Translations under genes and position numbers: made by a program
The notes under the pieces: model-generated
Told to the model about the DNA's origin: nothing
What the model saw: the letters and a program-made list of their open reading frames with translations, nothing else
Databases searched by the model: none
Shown: piece after piece, positions 46,560 to 55,324 of the stretch
How the letters are laid out: every line of letters starts with the position of its first letter
Position numbering within the stretch: position 1 is the first letter of the stretch
DNA from: DASRDU01 sp035652435
Lineage (GTDB): Bacteria > Acidobacteriota > Blastocatellia > RBC074
Length of the DNA: 64,000 nucleotides
Direction of reading: 5' to 3'
NCBI GenBank assembly: GCA_035652435.1
Contig: DASRDU010000193.1
Span: forward strand, 1-64,000

Positions 46560-46661
46560 GACACGAGGCTCGCGAAGATCACGGAGATTTTGCAACGGTG
46601 TGGTCGCTACCGTTTCCCCTCACGCCATTACTCTCTCCGTGATCTTCGCGAGCCTCGTGTC
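46560..46661. mobile_element. 102-bp palindromic MITE-like element
   Basis: Perfect 28-bp terminal inverted repeats (beginning GACACGAGGCTCGCGAAGAT at 46560 and ending at 46661) around a 46-base centre that itself has little pairing. No open frame inside. It lies between two genes on the minus strand, the FG-GAP gene downstream and the BON gene upstream. Confidence 0.75.
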
Positions 46662-46721
46662 GCTCAAATGATAGTGATCGGCAGTCCGGAGCCGGGGCGA
46701 CTCGCGGACTGCCCGTGGCGC

Positions 46722-47102
46722 TTATTTCTTCACCGCCGGTCTGGCCGGGGCCTCAACCGTGATGTTATTGACGGTCTGCTTTGCGCCGCAGCTCTTCGCG
46801 AGGCGGCCGACGCTGCCCTTGCTGCCGGCATTCTTCGCCGTGCCGGTGAAAGTGGCGACGCCGCCACTGACGGTCACGCTGAAGCCCTGATCCTTGAGCT
46901 TCGGCGCGGCGGCCAGTTTCTGCTCGATGCAGGACTGGATGTCAGCATCGCTCTTCGGCGCTTTGGCCGTCCGGGCCGGTTTGGGTTTGGCCGGCGTGAC
47001 GGCTTTCGTCGCGGGTTTAGTCTGCGCCTCTTGCGCGAATGCGCCGAGAGCCAGGACGGCCGCCATGGCCAGACCGATGATAATAGTGCTTACCTTCCTC
47101 AT
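46722..47102 (-). CDS. Exported BON-domain protein
   Basis: A 126-residue protein: signal peptide (RKVSTIIIGLAMAAVLALGAFAQ), a Lys/Pro/Ala-rich linker and a C-terminal BON domain (SDADIQSCIEQKLAAAPKL, VTVSGGVATFTGTAKNAG, VNNITVEA). BON domains bind phospholipid membranes; similar proteins sit in the periplasm. I chose the ATG at 47102 with AAGGAG upstream, though the spacing is long. Two cysteines flank the BON core. Confidence 0.8.
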   Translation of the reverse strand: MRKVSTIIIGLAMAAVLALGAFAQEAQTKPATKAVTPAKPKPARTAKAPKSDADIQSCIEQKLAAAPKLKDQGFSVTVSGGVATFTGTAKNAGSKGSVGRLAKSCGAKQTVNNITVEAPARPAVKK

Positions 47103-47607
47103 TACTCGTGTTGTCTCCTTATATAAAGTTGATGGTTGCACCCCGCGCAGGAGGCTTCACGAGGCCGTAGTCGCGAACTGATGACGTGGAGATCAATCAG
47201 TTCCGCCTGCCGCTGTGGCAAAGTCAGTGCCAGAGCGGAAACGCCGCCGCCGCGCCCGGCCGCCCGGGCCCCGCAAAACTCAATAAAATCAGGGTCGAAA
47301 TCATTTCCAGGGCGATGGTTGAAGGCCCCGCAAATCTTCCCGGCGCCCCGTCTGACCGGAGGCATTTCCGCCACACCCGGCCCGGCGATGTACATATTTG
47401 ACACTCGGCCCGGACAGGAGCCGATAAAGAGGTAAGAAGACAGGGAAACACAAGGGCGGCGAGGCCGGGCAGATCATAAACCAATGCCGGGCTGGTTTTT
47501 CAATCCCCTGATCCCCTCAGCCGCGCTCCCCCTTTTTATCCGGTTCTTTTTCATGGCATTGCGGTTGCTGTTGTGCCTGAGTGGGGAAGCTTTGATACGA
47601 TAGGAGC
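47103..47607. other. Intergenic stretch between divergent genes
   Basis: This 505-bp gap separates the minus-strand BON gene from the plus-strand sensor kinase. I see no protein-like frame. A TATATAA stretch near 47118-47124 could be the -10 of the BON gene. It probably holds both promoters. Confidence 0.45.
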
Positions 47608-49215
47608 GTGCATCCCTTGAAGCTTCATACAAAAACGGCATTGCTGGCTTCGACGATCACCGTCGCGGTGCTGATTGCCGCGCTCGTGATGATCAGCGCG
47701 CGGGTCGTTGATCTGGTGCGCGACGACCAGAAGGAGCGCGTGGGGTTGCAGGCCGTCAATCTGGCCGACCACATCGCCGACCTGCCCGTCCCGCATACTG
47801 ACGAGGACATGTTGCGCATGGCAAAGCTGGTGCGGGGCGGGCGCCCGAATATCGTCGGCGTCCGCATCTGGCAGAATGCCGGCCGTGATTTCACCGAGCG
47901 GGTGGCGACGGAAGGCAGTATTCCGGCCGAGCCCATCCCCGCCGCGGTTCAGGCTTCTGTCCGTTCCGGGAAGGCGGCGAGCGAGGTGAGCGAGAATTAT
48001 TCAGGCCCGCAGGATTCGCTTTATCACGTCTACGCTCCGGTCACTGAGAAGGGGCGGATCACCGGCGCGGTTGAAATCATCGAACGTCTGGACGACTGGC
48101 CGTCGGTGGCGCTCGACTACGCCCGGAATGCGCTGTGGCTGGCGCTGGCGGCGGTGGCGCTGATTACGATGTCCACTTACCTGCTCTTCCGCCACCTCGT
48201 CTATCGCCCGATTGAGCGGCTGCTCGAAGCGATGACGCGGGCGAAGGCGGGTGATTTTGACGCGCAGGCCCCGGCGCGCCCGCTCGATGAGATCGGTCAG
48301 CTCTCGCATGAATTCAACAGCATGCTGGGGCAGATCAGTGAAATGACCAGTGACCGCGAGCGCCAGCAGGAGCTGCTGCGCGAGCGCGTGCGTGAGGCCA
48401 CGGCGCAGCTCCAGCAGCGCAACGGGCAGCTCGAAGCGATGAATCTGGAATTGTGGCGCACCTCGCGCCGCCTCGCGCAGCTCGAACGGCTGGCCGGGGC
48501 CGAACAGACGGCGGCGAAATTCGCGCACGAGGTCGGCACGCCGCTCAATCTGATCAGCTGCCACGTCCAGCTGCTGCGCGACGAGCTGTTCGCCGACCCG
48601 CAGGCCGCCGACGCGCGGACGGAGATCATCGGCGAACAGATTGACCGCATCGAACGCATCGTCCGCCAGATGCTCGACCGCGCGCGGGCTGAATCGTCGG
48701 AACTCGCGCCGCTTGATCTGAATTCGCTGCTGCAAAGCATCTGCGCCGCCACCGCGCCGACGCTCGAAGCGCGTGGCGTGCGGTCTGAAAAATCATTCGA
48801 CCCGTCGCTGCCACTGATCGCCGGGGACCCGGACCGCCTGCAGCAGGTCTTCATCAACCTCATCAACAACGCGCTCGACGCGATGCCCGAAGGCGGCCGG
48901 CTGCGGGTCGTCACGAAATTGAAGGCCGAGGCGGAAGCGAACGGGCACGGGCCGCACGTCGCGGTCGAAGTTGCCGACACCGGGTGCGGGATGACGCCGG
49001 AGACGCGGGCGCACATTTTCGACCCGCTCTACACGACGAAGGAGCGGGGCCGTGGGACGGGCCTCGGGCTGGTGGTCGTCAATCAGGTGATGAATGAACA
49101 CAACGGCGAAATCGAAGTCGAAAGCGCGCCCGGCGAAGGCACGCGCTTTACGTTGCGCTTCCCCGCCGCCGCGTCACCAGTCGCCGAAGCCCAGCCGGCG
49201 TCCGCCAGCGCATGA
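47608..49215 (+). CDS. Sensor histidine kinase with HAMP domain (NtrB-type)
   Basis: A 535-residue membrane kinase. N-terminal membrane segment (ALLASTITVAVLIAALVM), a periplasmic sensor region of ~130 residues, a second membrane segment (YARNALWLALAAVALITMSTYLLF), a HAMP domain (YRPIERLLEAMTRAKAGDFDAQ), then HisKA (KFAHEVGTPLNLISCH, His near residue 309) and HATPase (VFINLINNALDAMPEGG, DTGCGM, GRGTGLGLVVVNQV). The first in-frame start is GTG at 47608, but AGGAG sits only one base before it; a TTG at 47617 has better spacing. It overlaps the regulator gene by ATGA, so the pair is coupled. Confidence 0.9.
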   Translation: MHPLKLHTKTALLASTITVAVLIAALVMISARVVDLVRDDQKERVGLQAVNLADHIADLPVPHTDEDMLRMAKLVRGGRPNIVGVRIWQNAGRDFTERVATEGSIPAEPIPAAVQASVRSGKAASEVSENYSGPQDSLYHVYAPVTEKGRITGAVEIIERLDDWPSVALDYARNALWLALAAVALITMSTYLLFRHLVYRPIERLLEAMTRAKAGDFDAQAPARPLDEIGQLSHEFNSMLGQISEMTSDRERQQELLRERVREATAQLQQRNGQLEAMNLELWRTSRRLAQLERLAGAEQTAAKFAHEVGTPLNLISCHVQLLRDELFADPQAADARTEIIGEQIDRIERIVRQMLDRARAESSELAPLDLNSLLQSICAATAPTLEARGVRSEKSFDPSLPLIAGDPDRLQQVFINLINNALDAMPEGGRLRVVTKLKAEAEANGHGPHVAVEVADTGCGMTPETRAHIFDPLYTTKERGRGTGLGLVVVNQVMNEHNGEIEVESAPGEGTRFTLRFPAAASPVAEAQPASASA

Positions 49216-50585
49216 AACGAATCCTTGTCATTGATGACGACCGCGCTTCGTGCAACCTGCTGCGTGAGCTTTTTACCGCGCGGGGGTGGAGTACGGAAAC
49301 GGCGCAGACGCCCGGGCAGGCGCTCGAACTGGCGGCGCGGGAAAAATTCGACCTGCTCGTGAGCGACATCAATCTCGAGGCGGAGCTTTCGGGCATTGAC
49401 CTGTTGCGCCGACTGCGCGACCGGTGCCCGGTGATTCTGATCACGGGCTTCGGCACGCTCGACACCACCGTCGCCGCCTCGCGCGAAGGCGCCTGGGACA
49501 TCATCTCGAAGCCCTTCAAGGTTCAGGAAATCATCGCCACCGTCAAACGCGCCCTCGAGCGCGACGCCGCGCGAAGCGGTCAGGCCGCGCCCGAAGCGCT
49601 CTCGGCGCAGTACGAGAACAGCGGGCTGGTCGGGCGCTCGCCCGCGATGCTCGAACTCTACAAGGAGATCGCCCGAGTCGCGCCTTCGCGTTCGACCGTG
49701 CTGATCATCGGCGAGAGCGGGACGGGCAAGGAACTGATCGCCCGCGCCATTCATCAGCACAGCGCCCGCTCCTCAGGCCCGTTCGTCCCGGTCAACTGCG
49801 GGGCTCTGGCCGAATCGCTGCTCGAAGCCGAACTCTTCGGCCACACGAAAGGCTCATTCACCGGCGCGGCCGCCGACCGCAAGGGCCTCTGGGAGGAGGC
49901 CGAAGGCGGCACGCTCTTTCTGGACGAGATCGGCGAGACCAGCCAGGCGCTGCAGGTGAAGCTGCTGCGCACCCTGCAGGAGAAGGAGATTCGCCGCGTC
50001 GGCGCGACAAAGAACATCAAGGTTGACGCGCGCGTCATTACCGCCACCAACCGCGAACTCGAACGGGAAGTCGAGGCAAAAAACTTCCGCGAGGATCTCT
50101 ATTACCGCCTGAGCGTCATCACGCTCAGGGTCCCGCCGCTGCGCGACCGCCGCAGCGACATCCCGCTGCTCGCCGAACGCTTCCTCCACAACGCCTCTGA
50201 GAACGCCGGGCGCGGGCGCCTGCGCCTGCTCGAAGACACGATCAAAGTCCTCACCGCCTACGACTGGCCCGGCAACGTGCGCGAGCTTGAATCCGCCGTC
50301 GAGAACGCCGCCCTGCGCGCCCGCGGCCTCGAAGTCGCGCCCGAAGACCTGCCGCCGAAGCTGCAATCGGAAGAAGTCCGCGCCAAAGCCGCCCGCTCGC
50401 CGCTCACCGCCCTGTATGATGACCTGCCGCTGCTCGAAGAACTCGAACGCCGCTACCTGCTGCACGTGCTGGAAGTGGTCGGCGGCAACCGTTCGCGCGC
50501 CGCCGAAGTGATGGGCATTGACCGCCGCACGCTCTACCGCATGGCCGAACGCTTCGGGGTCAGGGGTGATGACGAAAAAGAGTGA
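49212..50585 (+). CDS. Sigma54-dependent response regulator (NtrC family)
   Basis: A 457-residue regulator. Receiver domain (RILVIDDDRAS; Asp in LLVSDINLEAE; K in ISKPFK), AAA+ domain with Walker A GESGTGKE near residue 167, the sigma54-contact loop GSFTGA near 213 (Ser variant of GAFTGA), Walker B LFLDEIGE near 235 and PGNVRELESAVENAA, and a Fis-type HTH at the end (GGNRSRAAEVMGIDRRTLYRMAERF). It would open sigma54 promoters after phosphorylation by the kinase it overlaps. Confidence 0.94.
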   Translation: MKRILVIDDDRASCNLLRELFTARGWSTETAQTPGQALELAAREKFDLLVSDINLEAELSGIDLLRRLRDRCPVILITGFGTLDTTVAASREGAWDIISKPFKVQEIIATVKRALERDAARSGQAAPEALSAQYENSGLVGRSPAMLELYKEIARVAPSRSTVLIIGESGTGKELIARAIHQHSARSSGPFVPVNCGALAESLLEAELFGHTKGSFTGAAADRKGLWEEAEGGTLFLDEIGETSQALQVKLLRTLQEKEIRRVGATKNIKVDARVITATNRELEREVEAKNFREDLYYRLSVITLRVPPLRDRRSDIPLLAERFLHNASENAGRGRLRLLEDTIKVLTAYDWPGNVRELESAVENAALRARGLEVAPEDLPPKLQSEEVRAKAARSPLTALYDDLPLLEELERRYLLHVLEVVGGNRSRAAEVMGIDRRTLYRMAERFGVRGDDEKE

Positions 50586-50589
50586 ATGG

Positions 50590-50622
50590 AATGCGGATTG
50601 AGCGGATGAAACGGATCCGCAT
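50590..50622. repeat. Small palindrome sharing an 11-mer with the repeat at 34321
   Basis: ATGCGGAT (50591-50598) pairs with ATCCGCAT (50615-50622). The 11-mer AATGCGGATTG is identical to the one at 34321-34331. It lies just after the NtrC-type gene. Confidence 0.5.
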
Positions 50623-50687
50623 GGGATCACTCCGGAGCGCTTTGCAACTTCCGATGACAATCTGGTAAAGCCCCCGGGGCTGGGACT

Positions 50688-51934
<1,247 letters not shown>

Positions 51935-51935
<1 letters not shown>

Positions 51936-52711
51936 TGGAAAAGATTCGCGCACTCATCGTGGATGACGAGCCGATTGCGCGCGCGGGGCTGCGCACGCTG
52001 CTCGCGGCGGAACCCGACTTCGAGGTCATCGGCGAATGCCGCAACGGGCGCGAAGCCGTCAAAGCCATCCGCGAACAGGCGCCGTCACTCGTCTTTCTCG
52101 ACGTGCAGATGCCCGGGATGAGCGGCTTCGACGTTCTGGCTGAAGTCGGCCCCGCGAGCCTGCCCGCCGTGGTCTTTGTGACAGCTTACGACCAGTACGC
52201 GATCAAAGCCTTCGAGACCGGCGCGCTGGATTACCTGCTCAAGCCTTTTGACGAGGAGCGATTCCGGAAGACGGTTGAACGGGTGAAAAGGCATTTCGAG
52301 GCCGGAGACTTTCACGGCCTCAGAGAACGCCTGTCTGCCCTGCTCAAACGTCTTGACGGGGAAGTGTCGCGGCTGGAACCGAAGTACCCCGGGCGCGTAG
52401 TCGTCAAATCAGCCGGGCGCATCTTTTTCGTGAACGTGGACGAAATTGACCGGATCGAAGCCGCCGGGAATTACGTGAAGCTGCACGTCGCTGACAAAGC
52501 ACATCTGCTGCGCGAAACGATGGACGCGATGGAAGCGAGGCTCGACCCTGAAAAGTTCGTGCGCATCCGCCGGTCGGTGATCGTCAATGTCGAATACATC
52601 AGGGAACTGCGACCGCTCTTCAAAGGCGAGTATGTGATTATCCTCCGCGACGGCACTGAACTGACTTCAAGCCGCCGCTACCGTGACCACCTGAGTCCGC
52701 TGCTCAGGTGA
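51935..52711 (+). CDS. LytTR-family response regulator
   Basis: A 258-residue regulator: receiver (ALIVDDEPIARAGL; Asp in LVFLDVQMPGM; VTAYDQYAIKAF; LLKPFD), a short helical linker with a possible coiled coil, and a LytTR DNA-binding domain (FFVNVDEIDRIEAAGNYVKLHV; RIRRSVIVNVEYIRELRP). It is translationally linked to the LytS-type kinase upstream. This pair resembles the one at 25916-27730 in layout, so two LytS/LytTR systems exist here. Confidence 0.93.
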
Positions 52712-52764
52712 ATCTGATTGACAGGTTATTGCACTCTGTTTCCCGGGCGCTGCTCTCAGGCGGA

Positions 52765-53310
52765 CTATCCTTTCGCTCCCCGCCTGGCTTTCACGAGCGC
52801 CCTCGTGAGCAGTATGCCGATGATCAGATGGGCGGGAGAGGTGATCAGGCCGGGGAAATAGCCGCCCTGAATGATGCTGAGAACGGGGTGAACAATCCCG
52901 TTGCCGATTCCTCCGGCGAGGGCGAAGAACCAGACGACCAGATACGCCAGCCTTACCCGGTAGAGTCCCCCCACCGCCGCCAGCACAAACCAGCAGAGCC
53001 AGATCAGATTGAAAGCCACGAACAGTCCGTCAGACCAGCGATACCCGGCGAGCCCCGGGAACCTCGTCTGGAAGCCCGTCAGATACTCTTCGCAGAAATG
53101 GGCGCACTGGACCGCGATGCCCGTCAGGTAAATGGACAGCACTTTACTGCTCCCCGAACCCCGGCCGTCTTCCCGGGAGAGCCACACGAGGTAAGCAATG
53201 ACCAGCCCGACGTTCAGTCCCATCATGGCCACGCCCATGAATCTGACGTGGAGCAGGATTGCGGCCAGCACGAATACGCCGCCCGTCAGACTCTCAATTG
53301 CGCGGCTCAT
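52765..53310 (-). CDS. HXXEE-domain membrane protein
   Basis: A 181-residue protein with five to six membrane segments. It shows the family motif HFCEEY (HxxEE) near residue 71 in a membrane helix and a second conserved stretch GIGNGIVHPVLSI. The family is small and its function is unknown; the His/Glu cluster within the membrane suggests metal binding or proton handling. It lies 28 bp from another HXXEE gene on the same strand. Confidence 0.8.
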   Translation of the reverse strand: MSRAIESLTGGVFVLAAILLHVRFMGVAMMGLNVGLVIAYLVWLSREDGRGSGSSKVLSIYLTGIAVQCAHFCEEYLTGFQTRFPGLAGYRWSDGLFVAFNLIWLCWFVLAAVGGLYRVRLAYLVVWFFALAGGIGNGIVHPVLSIIQGGYFPGLITSPAHLIIGILLTRALVKARRGAKG

Positions 53311-53338
53311 TCTGCTTGTCTTTGATGGCCTTCCCTGA

Positions 53339-53911
53339 TCATCTGCCTCCGAAGATCAATTGGGCCAGATCGGATGAGAATCTGGCGATGATGTGGATGA
53401 CGGGCGACACTTCATTGCCTGCCCGAATGGTCAGGGCGAGCAGCGGAATGACCGGCAGATAAATGATCGCGGCATACCACCGCGAAATCAGTCCGTTCCG
53501 AACCGCCCGCAACGTTACGTAAAGAGTACAGGGGATGACCACGAGTGCCGCGGTCACTACGCCCGGGGCATAGGTGCCGAACCTGAACACAAAATAGATG
53601 TGCTGAAGCGCGTTGCCGGATGCGACGGCGGTGAAGAAAGGAAGCACCAGAGAAGCGGTCGCTTTCGGGTTGCGGAACAGGGCGCCGACAAGCGTCCAGA
53701 CAAAGCCGACCAGAGCGATAAAGGCAAGCCCGGTACGGATGTCGGTCGCCGTGACCTCGGGCACATTCACCCAGTATCTGTGATACCAGCCGAGGATGTT
53801 CCATTCCTCGGCTTCGTGCAGCGCCCACGCGCAGGGGAGCAGCCAGACCGCTCGCCGGAAGCCGGGATCGGGCTGAATCTGATCTGAAGTCTGGTTATTT
53901 CTCATGTCCAT
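53339..53911 (-). CDS. HXXEE-domain membrane protein (paralogue)
   Basis: A 190-residue membrane protein. The motif is LHEAEEW near residue 32, followed by GWYHRYWVN and, later, ASGNALQHIYFVFRF, the same positions of His and Asn as in the neighbour. The start is uncertain between 53911 and the next in-frame ATG at 53905. Together with the gene at 52765-53310 it forms a two-gene unit of the same family. Confidence 0.78.
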   Translation of the reverse strand: MDMRNNQTSDQIQPDPGFRRAVWLLPCAWALHEAEEWNILGWYHRYWVNVPEVTATDIRTGLAFIALVGFVWTLVGALFRNPKATASLVLPFFTAVASGNALQHIYFVFRFGTYAPGVVTAALVVIPCTLYVTLRAVRNGLISRWYAAIIYLPVIPLLALTIRAGNEVSPVIHIIARFSSDLAQLIFGGR

Positions 53912-54060
53912 CCGAAATAACGACCGGCACTCCGTCACGGTTCTGACCCCGTCTGTCACGGCAAAACCTCCGGACGACACAAACCGGTTGTGCTGGGGCG
54001 TTGACCGGGGCTTTAATCGGTGCGAAGGTTCGCGGTTACTGACTTCCCGGGAGGTGTGAC

Positions 54061-54291
54061 ATGAAAATACCTGCTCAGTTGCTGATCAACGCGGCTGTGG
54101 TGATGGCCACGGCGGCGCTGGCTTCGGCCATCACGCGGCTGCTCAAAGGTGACAGGTCGTGGGCGGGCTTTATCGGATGGCTGATTTTCTTCGCGGCCAT
54201 CCAGTCGCCATTTCTTTCGGCGGACGAGTCCGCCCGGGGCAATTGTGCCGCGTGGCTCGCCCGTTCGAGAAGGAGAGGAACACACAGATGA
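54061..54291 (+). CDS. Small membrane protein of unknown function
   Basis: A 76-residue protein with two membrane segments (AQLLINAAVVMATAALASAI and WAGFIGWLIFFAAIQSPF) and an Arg-rich tail (LARSRRRGTHR). The ATG is preceded by GGGAGGTGTGAC, a very good site. Its stop overlaps the start of the following gene by four bases (ATGA), so the two are coupled. I do not recognise a family. Confidence 0.6.
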   Translation: MKIPAQLLINAAVVMATAALASAITRLLKGDRSWAGFIGWLIFFAAIQSPFLSADESARGNCAAWLARSRRRGTHR

Positions 54292-55055
54292 AAAAAGACG
54301 CGATCCATTTATCACTCGCCACTGTTCTGACGCTGCTCGCGCTGTGCTGGCCGGCACGGGCGCAGAATCAATCCACTGCCGCCGGTCACTGGGAAGGCAG
54401 CATCGAGCTGCCGAATGCGAAGCTGGAGATCACCGTTGACCTTTTGGCGAAAGACAACAACCGGAAAGGGATGATTTCCATCCCGTCTCAGGGGCTCAGC
54501 GACTTTTCGCTGGCGAACGTGACGGTCAAAGGCCCGGACGTTTCCTTCGAGATGCCCGGCATTCCCGGCGAGCCGACTTTCAAAGGGAAGCTTTCGGAGG
54601 ACGGCAAAGTCATTTCGGGGACGCTCGCTCAGGCGGGGCAGAGCTTTCCTTTCAGGCTCGAACGCAAAGGCGAAGCGAAAACCGGGCCGGCGTGGCAGGA
54701 GGCTTACGGCCCGACGCCCGAGAAAGGCGTGCCCGGTCAGGGCCTCGAAGGGATGTGGCAGGGGGCGCTCGACATTGGCGGTCAGACGCTGAGGCTCGTC
54801 CTCAAGGTGACGAAAGCCGCGGACGGAACCTTCGCCGCCACGCTCGACAGTCCCGACCAGAGTGCGAAGGATTTGCAGCTGGATGCCGTCACGCTCAAGG
54901 ACAAATCGCTGCACTTTGAAATGAAGAGAATTCAGGCCGTCTACGAAGGCACGCTCGGCAAGGATGGTTCCGAAATCACGGGCGAGTGGCAGCAGGGCGC
55001 TGCCTCATTGCCTCTGACCTTCAAACGGCTGGCCAAAAAAACTGAGGCGAAGTGA
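54288..55055 (+). CDS. Exported protein with two lipocalin-like beta domains
   Basis: A 255-residue protein with a signal peptide (LATVLTLLALCWPARAQ). Two similar beta domains follow: residues ~27-125 (GHWEGSIELPNAKLEITVDL, FEMPGIPGEPTFKGKLSEDG) and ~155-250 (GMWQGALDIGGQTLRLVLKV, FEMKRIQAVYEGTLGKDGSEI). Each resembles the small domain found before alpha/beta-hydrolase modules in acidobacterial secreted enzymes, but no hydrolase is attached. The ATG at 54288 has AAGGAGAGG upstream. It is followed after 26 bp by the SelW-like gene. Confidence 0.68.
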   Translation: MKKDAIHLSLATVLTLLALCWPARAQNQSTAAGHWEGSIELPNAKLEITVDLLAKDNNRKGMISIPSQGLSDFSLANVTVKGPDVSFEMPGIPGEPTFKGKLSEDGKVISGTLAQAGQSFPFRLERKGEAKTGPAWQEAYGPTPEKGVPGQGLEGMWQGALDIGGQTLRLVLKVTKAADGTFAATLDSPDQSAKDLQLDAVTLKDKSLHFEMKRIQAVYEGTLGKDGSEITGEWQQGAASLPLTFKRLAKKTEAK

Positions 55056-55081
55056 TGACACCGGTTGAAAGGAACCGCGCG

Positions 55082-55321
55082 ATGAAAAAGGTGGCGATTC
55101 ACTATTGCCCGGTCTGACCCGCCAAATGGGCGATGGCTGCCAGTGTGGCCGCCAGGTTGAAAAAAGAGCCCGATGTGCAGGTCGAGACGGTCAAAGGCGG
55201 GCTCGGCGAATTCACGGTCTTCATTGATGACCTGCCGGTCATCACGACAAACCGGCTGTGGTATCCCAACCCGGTCAGGGTGCTGAATGAAGTGAGGGCA
55301 ATGCTCGCGGCGCAACGCTGA
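55082..55321 (+). CDS. SelW/Rdx-family selenoprotein (UGA at codon 12 read as selenocysteine)
   Basis: A 79-residue thioredoxin-like protein if the TGA at 55115-55117 is read as selenocysteine. The N-terminus MKKVAIHYCPVU then gives the Y-C-x-x-U redox motif of SelW/Rdx proteins. The rest continues in the same frame without a stop and fits the family: a Lys-rich helix, then GGLGEFTVFIDDLPVITTNR with the conserved beta strands, and YPNPVRVLNEVRAML as the last helix. The length is right. AAGGA lies eight bases before the ATG. A small hairpin follows the TGA at the position of a bacterial SECIS. If the TGA were a stop, only an 11-residue peptide would be made, and the downstream frame would have lost the redox motif. 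Convergent with the hydrolase gene, three bases apart. Function: probably thiol redox control; unproven. Confidence 0.85.
55134..55154 (+). promoter_or_regulatory. Putative bacterial SECIS element
   Basis: Hairpin U-GGC-U-GCC / GGC-C-GCC-A with a five-base loop AGUGU (55142-55146). One U-C mismatch interrupts the stem. It starts 17 bases after the TGA, and the loop begins 25 bases after it. A G is the second base of the loop, as the general bacterial SECIS pattern asks. Confidence 0.6.
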
Positions 55322-55324
55322 GCC

